Positions 1-6,256 of a stretch of DNA of 7,273 bases are shown in pieces. Position 1 is the stretch's first letter; each line of letters begins with the position of its first letter. The stretch is from the NCBI GenBank assembly GCA_000433755.1, contig FR891236.1:1-7273 (forward strand), read 5' to 3'. The notes beneath the pieces are model-generated. The model ran no database searches and was not told the DNA's origin. It saw nothing but the letters and a program-made list of their open reading frames with translations. Source of the DNA: Clostridium sp. CAG:465. GTDB taxonomy: Bacteria; Bacillota; Clostridia; TANB77; CAG-465. The translations under genes and the position numbers were made by a program.

Positions 1-1
1 A

Positions 2-70
2 TATTGGGATATAGATAATTATAAAATTATATTTAAGGTAAAAAAAGAGCAGGTTGAATTTGTTTTTTAA
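2..70 (+). CDS. C-terminal fragment of an upstream gene
   Basis: The frame beginning at base 2 is open from the window edge to TAA at 68-70 and gives 22 residues rich in Lys, Ile, Phe and Val, with one Trp, ending KKEQVEFVF. The other two forward frames stop within the first 18 bases. The alternating hydrophobic/charged pattern looks like a terminal beta strand of a real protein, but 22 residues do not identify a family. It could be chance reading of AT-rich DNA. Confidence 0.45.
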   Translation, partial: YWDIDNYKIIFKVKKEQVEFVF

Positions 71-202
71 GAATACCAACTTCTTGAATATTTTATATCT
101 AGTTTAAATCAAAATTTATCTAAAGTCAAATATATGGCAAACTTTTGAAAATAGAAATATTCTTGAAAATTACCTAACAATAATAATATAGTATTATATG
201 AG

Positions 203-248
203 CAATATTTTATTTTTAAGATATTGTTATATCATCTTAAGTTTTTTT
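203..248 (+). terminator. Weak hairpin, possible terminator of the upstream gene
   Basis: CAATATTTT at 203-211 can pair with AAGATATTG at 218-226 (nine pairs, one G-T) around a 6-base loop. A run of seven T lies at 242-248. The T run begins about 15 bases after the stem and the stem has almost no G-C, so termination would be poor. It may simply be AT-rich coincidence. Confidence 0.2.
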
Positions 249-313
249 GCATATAATTTAAAAGGATCCGATATTTTGTCTAAAAAATTATAACAGGAAT
301 ATAGTGAGAAATA

Positions 314-342
314 TTGATAATTTTACCTATTTAGTATATTAT
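314..342 (+). promoter_or_regulatory. Candidate sigma-A promoter for the 424-1566 gene
   Basis: TTGATA at 314-319 and TATTAT at 337-342 are separated by exactly 17 bases, each one mismatch from consensus. Transcription would start near 349 and give a leader of about 75 bases. A second TATAAT lies at 398-403 but lacks a recognisable -35 hexamer. Such hexamers are common by chance at this base composition. Confidence 0.4.
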
Positions 343-423
343 ATATAAGAATTATATAAAAGAAAGGAACTAGTCAAATAATATATTAATATTTCTATAT
401 AATTGATTAGATGAGAGTTGTAC

Positions 424-1566
424 ATGTATATAAATGAATTAAAAATTAAATTGTTAAAAATTAGAAACGGAATATTACTATTTATTGGAATAGCTGGTTT
501 GATAATTTTTGGATTATCTATAGTAGCTACATTGCTGGAATTTAATTATTATGATTACAATTATGTAATTACATTATTATTTCTAATATTAATTAGTATT
601 TTAGCTATATGCTTTTCAATTGTATCAAGAAAAACAATAGATAGTATATATTTTCTTTCAAGATATTTTGAAGGAAGTTTAGATGATATTGTAAAATTTT
701 CTCATATAGCTGAATCGTGTAATATAAAAGAAGAAAAAGTAAAATCTATGGTAAGAAGATTTATAAGGAAAAAGCTCATGAAAAATTATACTGTGGATGA
801 AGAAAGAAGCCAAATAAAGTTATCTAGTAAAATGTATCAATGTGAGTGCAAAAATTGTGGAGCTATTGTAGATAAAAAAGAATATTTTACAGGAACTTGT
901 TCATATTGTGGAAGTTCTGATTTATTTGCAAAGGTTATAACAGAAAATAGATGTTATAACATAGTAAATGAAACAGAAGGGAACATTTTAATAAAAGGTT
1001 CCAAGAAAAATAAATATTTAAACAAGAATATTTTACTAAAAAGAATAGGAATTATAACTTTGATATTTATTGATATTGTAATATGTTTAACTAGTATTAT
1101 AATTTTACCTTTTACTTTAGTTGATTATTCTGCAGCGGCATTTGGCTTTTTCCTTAGTATGTTTATAGCATTTGGATTTTTATCCTTTTTAAGGTTTTCA
1201 AACTTTAAATATATAGAACCCGCCATGTATTATTCAAAAATATTTAATGATATAGGAAAGCCATTTGTTGATGTAGATAAAGTTCCAAAATTTAAATTCA
1301 ATAGGCAGGAAACAAGTGTTGTAAGATTTATAAGAAGAAAAACTATGTTAGACACTAAAACCAATATTATTGGCGGAATAAAAAAAGGGTACCTAGTTAA
1401 TTGCACTGTAGAATTTCATGATGGAAGACCGCAAGTAGTACTTGCTAAAAAGATTGTAAAGGATACATGTCCAAATTGTGGAGCACCAATTGTGGGTGCT
1501 GTTGATGAAGTGTATAAATGTAGCTATTGTGGTAATAAAATATTTGATGTTATTGAAAAAAAATAA
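424..1566 (+). CDS. Membrane protein with two zinc ribbons (duplicated TM-pair/winged-helix/ribbon unit)
   Basis: This 380-residue protein is numbered from ATG 424. I chose that start because GAGAG at 413-417 sits 6 bases upstream; TTG at 418 is an in-frame alternative. Hydrophobic segments lie near residues 17-38 and 45-66. A winged-helix-like stretch follows (about 68-135), then a zinc ribbon with C142/C145 and C159/C162 plus an extra C140. A second hydrophobic pair spans about 203-260, followed by a basic segment like the first and a second ribbon, C349/C352 and C366/C369, just before the C-terminus. With both ribbons cytoplasmic, each half is a helix pair plus a soluble module, which suggests internal duplication. 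Zinc binding is expected from the Cys pattern. The winged-helix reading is by resemblance, and no substrate or partner is known. It resembles conserved uncharacterised zinc-ribbon membrane proteins of Clostridia. A separate candidate promoter follows in its 3' end. Confidence 0.85.
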   Translation: MYINELKIKLLKIRNGILLFIGIAGLIIFGLSIVATLLEFNYYDYNYVITLLFLILISILAICFSIVSRKTIDSIYFLSRYFEGSLDDIVKFSHIAESCNIKEEKVKSMVRRFIRKKLMKNYTVDEERSQIKLSSKMYQCECKNCGAIVDKKEYFTGTCSYCGSSDLFAKVITENRCYNIVNETEGNILIKGSKKNKYLNKNILLKRIGIITLIFIDIVICLTSIIILPFTLVDYSAAAFGFFLSMFIAFGFLSFLRFSNFKYIEPAMYYSKIFNDIGKPFVDVDKVPKFKFNRQETSVVRFIRRKTMLDTKTNIIGGIKKGYLVNCTVEFHDGRPQVVLAKKIVKDTCPNCGAPIVGAVDEVYKCSYCGNKIFDVIEKK

Positions 1567-1581
1567 AATAAATGATATAAT
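1553..1581 (+). promoter_or_regulatory. Extended -10 promoter for the 1616-2023 gene
   Basis: TTGAAA at 1553-1558 and a perfect TATAAT at 1576-1581 are spaced 17 bases, and TG at 1573-1574 gives the extended -10 form TGnTATAAT. The -35 lies inside the last codons of the preceding gene. The small gene can therefore be transcribed on its own as well as by read-through. Confidence 0.55.
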
Positions 1582-1601
1582 ACTATTATTATATATAATG
1601 T

Positions 1602-1610
1602 AAGGGGGAA
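1602..1610 (+). promoter_or_regulatory. Ribosome binding site fixing start 1616
   Basis: The purine run AAGGGGGAA ends 5 bases before ATG 1616 and is the only G-rich purine block in the gap, so it supports this start. Confidence 0.6.
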
Positions 1611-1615
1611 GAATA

Positions 1616-2023
1616 ATGACATATATATATCTTTTAGCTGGATTAATTCCTGTTGCTATTTTGGCAGGTATAATTTATATTTGGTCTAAAAAAGAAAATG
1701 AGAAAATTGAAAAAGTTGCTTCACAATTAACAGAAGAACAAAAAAATAACTTGGTGGATAATCAAGTAGAAAATTTCAATGAAAAGAAAATTACTTGGAC
1801 TCAACGTGGAATGATAAGTGAAGTAAAAGAAAGTGGAAGCAAAGTTAAGGTTAGAGTGTTGTATTATAATACAGTAGTACAAAACAATACTTTAAATCAA
1901 ATTTGTGCTACAGACCTTAAGGTAGACAAATCTGAATTTGAAAAACATGGATTAAAAGTTGGATCATTTGTAAAAATATTTATAGATATGAACAAGTTTG
2001 AATCAAACATTGTGTTTGAATAA
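1616..2023 (+). CDS. Small single-pass membrane protein of unknown function
   Basis: The protein has 135 residues. Residues 4-24 form one strongly hydrophobic helix (YIYLLAGLIPVAILAGIIYI), followed by WSKK as a positive-inside anchor, so the rest is probably cytoplasmic. Residues about 25-57 are a charged, probably helical linker. From about 58 to the end the protein alternates hydrophobic and polar residues (TQRGMISEV, KVKVRVLYYN, VGSFVKIFID), as expected of a compact beta domain, possibly a small barrel. There are no zinc ribbons and only one Cys. It stands 49 bases after the duplicated zinc-ribbon gene, with its own candidate promoter before it and a candidate terminator after it. I recognise it only as the kind of conserved hypothetical found in Clostridia and assign no function. 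Confidence 0.8.
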   Translation: MTYIYLLAGLIPVAILAGIIYIWSKKENEKIEKVASQLTEEQKNNLVDNQVENFNEKKITWTQRGMISEVKESGSKVKVRVLYYNTVVQNNTLNQICATDLKVDKSEFEKHGLKVGSFVKIFIDMNKFESNIVFE

Positions 2024-2047
2024 AAATAAATTTTAAAAGTATTTTTG

Positions 2048-2084
2048 GGAGTTATGTTTTTTTTTGACATGGCTCTGTTTTTTT
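2048..2084 (+). terminator. Intrinsic terminator after the small membrane protein
   Basis: GAGTTATG at 2049-2056 pairs with CATGGCTC at 2068-2075 (eight pairs, two of them G-T). An outer G-T pair can extend it. The 11-base loop consists of nine T plus GA. A run of seven T at 2078-2084 follows directly. The stem is modest, but its position 25 bases after the stop codon and the T tract make it a plausible Rho-independent terminator. It would separate the first two genes from the downstream operon. Confidence 0.5.
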
Positions 2085-2162
2085 AACTTAAAAGTTTGAC
2101 ATTAATATTTAGATAATTTTTTTATTATATTTTTGGTATTAAATAAAAGTCTAATTTATATA

Positions 2163-2191
2163 TAGAAAAAAACATATTATTATGATATAAT
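2163..2191 (+). promoter_or_regulatory. Extended -10 promoter for the LRR/radical SAM operon
   Basis: TATAAT at 2186-2191 is preceded by TG at 2183-2184, giving the extended form. TAGAAA at 2163-2168, a weak -35, is 17 bases upstream. The core TGATATAAT is identical to that of the promoter at 1553-1581. It would give a leader of roughly 50 bases before ATG 2250 and probably drives everything to the end of the window. Confidence 0.5.
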
Positions 2192-2236
2192 AGTAAAAAT
2201 TTTAATTTATATATTATATAAGTTTAGAAGAAATTT

Positions 2237-2242
2237 GAGGAG
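2237..2242 (+). promoter_or_regulatory. Ribosome binding site that decides start 2250
   Basis: GAGGAG lies 7 bases before ATG 2250. The longer in-frame start TTG 2235 overlaps this site, so it would sit within its own Shine-Dalgarno sequence and is rejected. The ATG start also gives a clean signal-peptide-like N-terminus, MKKYIPF. Confidence 0.75.
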
Positions 2243-2249
2243 AAAGTTT

Positions 2250-4172
2250 ATGAAAAAGTATATACCATTTTTGTTTTTACCATTATTTTTTATTCCATCG
2301 TTTGTATTAGCAAGTTCTGGAAGTAGTTCATCCATACCAGTTAGTTTTGCAATTGGTTTAGAGGCATTTATCTCAATACATATGTCTGTATTTGTTTTAA
2401 AACCTATTTCAAAAATAATTTCTCAGAGTGAAAGTAAAAAAATATTTTGGATTTTGTTTGGAATAAGAGCAGCAATATTAATAATCTTTGATTTCTTTAT
2501 TACAACGTCTATAGTTGTTTTTGATTTTTTGGCTGTTTTTGTTGGAGCATTTATAATAATTCCAATTTTAACTGCTAAAAAGAATGGTGGGATGATAAAA
2601 ATGGATGAAAACAATCAAGATGAAATAGTAAATAATGGTTTAAAATGTAAAAAATGTGGAAAAGTTTTAAATGAAACTTATAAATTTTGTACTAATTGTG
2701 GAACACCTTTTGAAGTTGAAAATGATGTAAATACACCAAGAATATTAGTAAGTTATAACTCATTTGACCCTATATTTAAAAACTCCGAAGATAAATTAGT
2801 AGAAGAATTTATAAAAAGAGAAATGCAAAAAGCTGAATTTGATATAAACAGTAAATTAATACCATCAGATGTATTAAAAAGAAAAAATATTTTAAATGTT
2901 ATATTTGCAGTACTACTTTTTGTATATATTTCACTTATATTTTTCCATTTCCCAATTGCAACATATATAGTTGGATTAGTTATATTAATTGCATTTTTCT
3001 TTATAACAAGAAAATACGACTTGGTTAAATATATAAAAAAAGAATTAAAATCAAGACCAAGTGAAAAAATTTCAAATGTAGTTATGAGTGTAAAAAGTTC
3101 ACTTGTACCAGATAATATAAAAAAATTCAAAATCGTATTTTGCCTTGCTGCAATTTTAATATCTGGTGTAATATTTTATACTCCTAAAATTCTTTATGAA
3201 AAAGCAGATAATGGTTATTCAGTAAGATTTTATGCCTTTGGAATTACAAATTTTACAAAAGCTAAAATTCCAAATACATATAAAGGGGAAAATGTTGTAG
3301 GATTAAGAGGAAATACTTTTTCTAATATGCCACTATTAAAAGAAGTTGAATTACCAGATACAATAAAAGAAATAAGGGGACAAGCCTTTAAAAATAATTT
3401 TAGATTAAAAAATGTTAATATACCAAGTAATCTTGAATATTTAGGAGGCGGAGCTTTTTATAACTGTGTTTCACTTACTAATATTGAATTTCCAGATTCA
3501 CTAACATATATGGGAGGAGAAGCTTTCTATAACGCCTTATCTCTTGAGAGTATTAAATTATCAAATAATATTTCTGAGATTAGGGGTAATACTTTTGAAG
3601 AATGTAGTAGCCTTAAGTCTATTGTAATTCCAGATAATGTAACAAGAATAGGTGGACATGCTTTTTATGGTTGTAGTGAATTAAGTTCTGTAGAAATAAG
3701 TCAAAACAGTAACTTACAAGAAATTGGTTCGTCTGCATTTAGACTTTGTGATAACCTTAAAAGCATAACTATTCCACAAGGTGTTGATGTAAATTCAAGA
3801 GCATTTAAGGAAAGCCCAACTAAAGTAAAAAGATATGGAGAAGCAAATTCTGAAAATACAATAGATGAAGGAAATTATGAAAATACTACATTTTTATATA
3901 TTATAACTGGAGAAACACAAGAAATTTCAAAATATAAAGAATCAACTTCCGCATATAAAAGTAACGCAAGAATAAAACTTGAAAGTATAAAAGAAAATGA
4001 AAAAGGAAATGATTTTTATCTTTTATTTGAAGATGAAAATGGAAGTAAAACAATAGTTATAAATAAAGAAAGTACATCAGTAAAAATAAATGAAAATATT
4101 GCAGTAGAAATATCAGGTTCATCAGCGTTGCATAACAATAAAGGCATTTCACTTGATGTATATTATAACTAA
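2250..4172 (+). CDS. Polytopic membrane protein with cytoplasmic zinc ribbon and extracellular LRR_5 (BspA-like) repeats
   Basis: The protein has 640 residues. It begins with a signal-like hydrophobic stretch (about 5-21, ending VLASSG). Helices follow near 28-50, 65-84 and 86-108. A zinc ribbon has C133/C136 and C147/C150. A charged soluble segment (about 160-210) follows, then helices near 213-232, 236-254 and 293-312. Residues about 338-522 hold seven to eight repeats of mostly 23 residues with the pattern L..I.IP..v..IGG.AF..C.s, the signature of BspA-like LRR_5 repeats. A beta-rich tail of about 110 residues ends the protein. Counting helices with a cleaved signal peptide puts the ribbon inside and the repeats outside, which is self-consistent. 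LRR_5 proteins usually bind proteins or host surfaces. Joining one to a cytoplasmic zinc ribbon suggests a transmembrane sensor or scaffold, which is inference. The radical SAM frame begins 27 bases after its stop. Confidence 0.88.
   Translation: MKKYIPFLFLPLFFIPSFVLASSGSSSSIPVSFAIGLEAFISIHMSVFVLKPISKIISQSESKKIFWILFGIRAAILIIFDFFITTSIVVFDFLAVFVGAFIIIPILTAKKNGGMIKMDENNQDEIVNNGLKCKKCGKVLNETYKFCTNCGTPFEVENDVNTPRILVSYNSFDPIFKNSEDKLVEEFIKREMQKAEFDINSKLIPSDVLKRKNILNVIFAVLLFVYISLIFFHFPIATYIVGLVILIAFFFITRKYDLVKYIKKELKSRPSEKISNVVMSVKSSLVPDNIKKFKIVFCLAAILISGVIFYTPKILYEKADNGYSVRFYAFGITNFTKAKIPNTYKGENVVGLRGNTFSNMPLLKEVELPDTIKEIRGQAFKNNFRLKNVNIPSNLEYLGGGAFYNCVSLTNIEFPDSLTYMGGEAFYNALSLESIKLSNNISEIRGNTFEECSSLKSIVIPDNVTRIGGHAFYGCSELSSVEISQNSNLQEIGSSAFRLCDNLKSITIPQGVDVNSRAFKESPTKVKRYGEANSENTIDEGNYENTTFLYIITGETQEISKYKESTSAYKSNARIKLESIKENEKGNDFYLLFEDENGSKTIVINKESTSVKINENIAVEISGSSALHNNKGISLDVYYN
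3261..3815 (+). repeat. Tandem LRR_5 coding repeats
   Basis: Within the membrane protein, residues about 338-522 are successive units that begin LKEVELPD, LKNVNIPS, LTNIEFPD, LESIKLSN, LKSIVIPD, LSSVEISQ and LKSITIPQ. Most are 23 residues long; the LSSVEISQ unit has 25. The repetition is clear in the protein but diverged in the DNA, so this is an old repeat array and not a recent expansion. Confidence 0.8.
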
Positions 4173-4177
4173 TATCT

Positions 4178-4187
4178 AGGAAAGGAA
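4178..4187 (+). promoter_or_regulatory. Ribosome binding site with long spacing before the radical SAM gene
   Basis: AGGAAAGGAA is a good Shine-Dalgarno match, but its last GGA ends about 13 bases before ATG 4200, longer than usual. No closer in-frame ATG, GTG or TTG exists. The Cys motif begins at residue 16, so a later start would lose it. Translation may be modest compared with the following small gene. Confidence 0.5.
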
Positions 4188-4199
4188 TAAAAATTCACA

Positions 4200-4862
4200 A
4201 TGGAAAATAAATTTATACATTTACTTTATGTTCCAACTATGGCTTGTAATATGGGATGTAAGTATTGTTATTTAGAGGATAACACAAAAGATAATTCTTT
4301 AGAATATGACGCTCTTGATACTTTAAAATTTGCTATAAAAAAGTTTAAAGATGAAAGTGTTATTCCATTTAATATCTCTTTACATGGAGGAGAAGTTACC
4401 ACACTTTCTACGAATGATTTTTATAATTTAATAAAATATATAAACGATTACTATGAAGAAAATAGAGATATAATTACAAGTGCTGGCTTTAAAATAGGAA
4501 GACCACATATAAAAACAAATATGTATAGTTTAGATAAACATATTGACACAATAAAAAAGTTTAATGTATCAATTTCAGGAAGTCTGGATTTGCCACTAAT
4601 GTTGCATGATGAATATAGAGTTACAAAATCAGGTAAGAAAACATTAGACAAAATTTTGAAAAATACGGAACTATTAAAAGATATACCAAATAAAAAGAAG
4701 GTTTCTGCTACTATATTTAAAGAACATTATAATCATATAGACCAAATAATAAAAGATATAAAATATTTACACAAAAATACATGTCTAGATATGAATGATT
4801 TTAATTTTATGATAGGTTTTGATTATAATTCAAATGGCATTTTACATCATATAACTGAATAA
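4200..4862 (+). CDS. Radical SAM core (N-terminal part of the interrupted enzyme)
   Basis: As it stands this encodes 220 residues. C16, C20 and C23 in CNMGCKYC form the CX3CX2C motif that binds the SAM-cleaving 4Fe-4S cluster. H62-G-G-E65 is the conserved region near bound SAM. The stretch around residues 125-155 (VSISGSLD, then HDEYRV and a Lys/Gly turn) matches the usual central strand region of SPASM-type enzymes. The product stops before the last part of the barrel and has no SPASM domain, so alone it is unlikely to modify a substrate. It follows the LRR membrane protein by 27 bases and is presumably co-transcribed. Confidence 0.8.
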   Translation: MENKFIHLLYVPTMACNMGCKYCYLEDNTKDNSLEYDALDTLKFAIKKFKDESVIPFNISLHGGEVTTLSTNDFYNLIKYINDYYEENRDIITSAGFKIGRPHIKTNMYSLDKHIDTIKKFNVSISGSLDLPLMLHDEYRVTKSGKKTLDKILKNTELLKDIPNKKKVSATIFKEHYNHIDQIIKDIKYLHKNTCLDMNDFNFMIGFDYNSNGILHHITE

Positions 4863-4886
4863 GAACAAGTTAAATTTTATGAAAGA

Positions 4887-5942
4887 ATGCATAAAGAATT
4901 TGATGGAACAGACCTAGATTATGGTGTAAATGGTCCCTGGTTTGATGAATTTGGACCTGGGTATTGTTCAAACTGTGATAATTGTGGAGAAAAGTTCTTT
5001 TTACTTGAGAAAAATGGTGATATTTATTCTTGTGTAAGGGGGCAAAAAAATCCTGATTATTATTATGGGAATATATATAAAAATGAAGTTAATGAAATAT
5101 TACAAACTGCACAAAGAAAGATATTTATAAATCATAATAAAAAGCCGTTAAATGAAGAATGTACAAAATGTGGTTATCTGTATCTATGTAAGACAGGTTG
5201 TCCTTTTGTTAAAAACAATTATAAAACAAATAAAAGTTATACATGTAAATTGCAAAAGAAAATGTATAAGGATAGAAACTATTTACCTGATGAATTTAAT
5301 GATGAATTTGTGTATGAATATATGTCAAAAATGAGACTAGATGACTCAACTAGGTATATACCAAAAAGAAATGTTAATGATTATCCATTATTAGAAGAAA
5401 TAATTAGTATGGATGATAAACTAAAATATATTTATGATGATGAAAGTTTTATCTTAGAAGTAGATAATGTTGAATATAAATTAAAATCGCAGGTAATAAA
5501 GAATATAAGAGATTTTGTTTATATAACACCTAATAGCAAGGTTAAAATATACATGAAAAAGCACGTTATATCAGAAGTATGTGATTTTCCTGAAAATAAT
5601 TCACTATACATTATGATACTTAGCGGTAACTTAGTGACATATGGAGATGAAAATAGGACTAAACAAAGACATGTTGTAACACATCAAGTATATAAAGGAG
5701 TTTTAGATAATACAAAATCTGATAAGGAAGAATACTATGTATTTGATTTATCTAATTTGATTAGTGAATATAAAAATGAATATTCTAAAGAATCTCCAAA
5801 TAATATTTTCTTTACAACTTCATCACTAAGAGATTATCATTATACAAAACAAAAAAATAATGCTTACTATCATATTCAAGCAATAAATTTACCATTTCAA
5901 AATATAGAATTTTATTATATAGATAAGGAGTTAAGGAAATGA
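4887..5942 (+). CDS. SPASM domain and C-terminal extension (second part of the interrupted enzyme)
   Basis: The first ATG after the internal stop is at 4887, but only GAAAGA abuts it, so independent initiation would be weak. Counting from ATG 4200, the Cys residues are 256, 259, 262, 278, 321, 324, 330, 334 and 349. C262-X10-G273-X4-C278 and C321-X2-C324-X5-C330-X3-C334, followed by C349, fit the SPASM pattern for two auxiliary 4Fe-4S clusters. Residues from about 360 to 580 are an extra domain with alternating strands and acidic segments that I do not recognise. It may bind the substrate peptide. TGA at 5940-5942 overlaps the next ATG as ATGA, a sign of translational coupling. Confidence 0.75.
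   Translation: MHKEFDGTDLDYGVNGPWFDEFGPGYCSNCDNCGEKFFLLEKNGDIYSCVRGQKNPDYYYGNIYKNEVNEILQTAQRKIFINHNKKPLNEECTKCGYLYLCKTGCPFVKNNYKTNKSYTCKLQKKMYKDRNYLPDEFNDEFVYEYMSKMRLDDSTRYIPKRNVNDYPLLEEIISMDDKLKYIYDDESFILEVDNVEYKLKSQVIKNIRDFVYITPNSKVKIYMKKHVISEVCDFPENNSLYIMILSGNLVTYGDENRTKQRHVVTHQVYKGVLDNTKSDKEEYYVFDLSNLISEYKNEYSKESPNNIFFTTSSLRDYHYTKQKNNAYYHIQAINLPFQNIEFYYIDKELRK
5925..5930 (+). promoter_or_regulatory. Strong ribosome binding site for the short gene
   Basis: AAGGAG lies 8 bases before ATG 5939, inside the last codons of the radical SAM frame. It is a better site than that of the enzyme itself, which would favour higher translation of the small protein. Confidence 0.65.
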
Positions 5943-6256
5943 ACAAAGAACCAGAAACTTATGAAGAATTAATAAGAATGAAAAGATGTATAGAGCTTAC
6001 TAAATATTACGAATTATCTGAAAAGGAATTAGAGCAAATATATGATTTCTTAGAGAATAATAAGAATGGAGAAGTAATTTGTAAAAAAAATAGTATATCT
6101 TTAGTTTTAAAAAATAATTTAAGCAATGCAACTGTTATTTCTTCAAGATGTATAAGTAGTTCTATTGATGGAATTATAGTGAGTAATACTGTATTTAACG
6201 TTATACCGCATTATACACCATCCTCTAATTCTTACTATAGCAGAGGATCATCTTAA
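5939..6256 (+). CDS. Short protein coupled to the radical SAM gene; candidate modified-peptide precursor
   Basis: The protein has 105 residues and overlaps the radical SAM stop by 4 bases (ATGA). Residues 1-47 are acidic and helical (ETYEELIRMKR, YYELSEKELEQIYDFLENN), like a leader or recognition segment. Residues about 48-105 turn Ser/Asn/Val-rich with few charges and end TPSSNSYYSRGSS. It has three Cys (in KRCIE, VICKK and SRCISS), no membrane helix and no Gly-Gly cleavage site. The adjacent maturase-like enzyme and the leader-plus-low-charge-core layout suggest a RiPP precursor. It could instead be an accessory or substrate-binding protein. TAA at 6254-6256 ends it, but the frame continues into 13 Asn codons to TAG 6302-6304, so the ancestral protein was probably 121 residues and this may be a truncated version. 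Confidence 0.65.
   Translation: MNKEPETYEELIRMKRCIELTKYYELSEKELEQIYDFLENNKNGEVICKKNSISLVLKNNLSNATVISSRCISSSIDGIIVSNTVFNVIPHYTPSSNSYYSRGSS

Larger units (their letters stand above)
71..417 (+). other. Intergenic region without a gene
   Basis: About 350 AT-rich bases separate the upstream tail from the first complete gene. I see no ORF with coding character and no RNA gene. The region holds one AT-only hairpin with a distant T run (203-248) and a candidate sigma-A promoter (314-342). It also holds an AAAGGAA stretch at 363-369 that looks like a ribosome binding site but has no start codon at a usable distance. No riboswitch-like conserved core was recognised. Confidence 0.5.
4200..5942 (+). 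pseudogene. Radical SAM/SPASM peptide-maturase-like gene interrupted by in-frame TAA at codon 221
   Basis: Bases 4200-5942 form one reading frame of 580 codons plus TGA, broken only by TAA at 4860-4862. No frameshift is involved. Translation on both sides is coherent: the catalytic core comes before and the SPASM cluster domain after. The sequence across the stop reads ...HHITE, stop, EQVKFYERM, like the helix expected between core and SPASM. A CAA (Gln) to TAA change explains it by one substitution. The complete protein would be a typical radical SAM/SPASM enzyme with two auxiliary Fe-S clusters and a C-terminal extension of about 215 residues. All recognisable catalytic and cluster motifs are intact, so the lesion is young or an artefact. 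I cannot assign it to a named maturase family. Relatives of PqqE, anaerobic sulfatase-maturating enzymes and RiPP maturases share these motifs. Confidence 0.75.

Noticed and set aside
411..437. Eight-codon leader peptide starting at ATG 411
   Set aside because: It has no ribosome binding site, it overlaps the next start, and its codons show no regulatory pattern such as repeated amino acids.
1577..1592. ATAATA/TATTAT inverted repeat overlapping the -10 region as an operator
   Set aside because: It is an AT-only 6-base palindrome in AT-rich DNA, which is expected by chance, and no second copy is seen at the similar promoter 2163-2191.
2064..2101. Two perfect TTGACA hexamers (2064-2069 and 2096-2101) as promoters
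   Set aside because: Neither has a -10 hexamer at 16-18 bases. The first lies inside the terminator hairpin, and the nearest TATTAT to the second is 21 bases away.
2423..2614. Reverse-strand ORF of 63 residues
   Set aside because: It lies wholly inside the LRR membrane protein, is a hydrophobic mirror of its helix-coding DNA, and has no ribosome binding site.
2753..3130. Reverse-strand ORF of 125 residues
   Set aside because: It is antisense to the membrane/linker part of the same gene. The forward frame has recognisable helices and repeats, while this frame has no motif.
4451..4651. Reverse-strand ORF of 66 residues
   Set aside because: It is antisense to the radical SAM core, with no supporting start signals or motifs.
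4860..4862. Recoding of TAA as an amino acid
   Set aside because: TAA ends three apparently intact genes in the window. Known bacterial recoding uses TGA (selenocysteine) or TAG (pyrrolysine), and no supporting element was seen.
5152..5334. Forward ORF of 60 residues in another frame
   Set aside because: It overlaps the SPASM cysteine region, whose frame clearly carries the CX2CX5CX3C pattern.
5939..5942. Mycoplasma-type code with TGA as Trp
   Set aside because: Trp is written TGG in several genes, no internal TGA occurs, and TGA at 5940-5942 forms a normal ATGA stop/start overlap.
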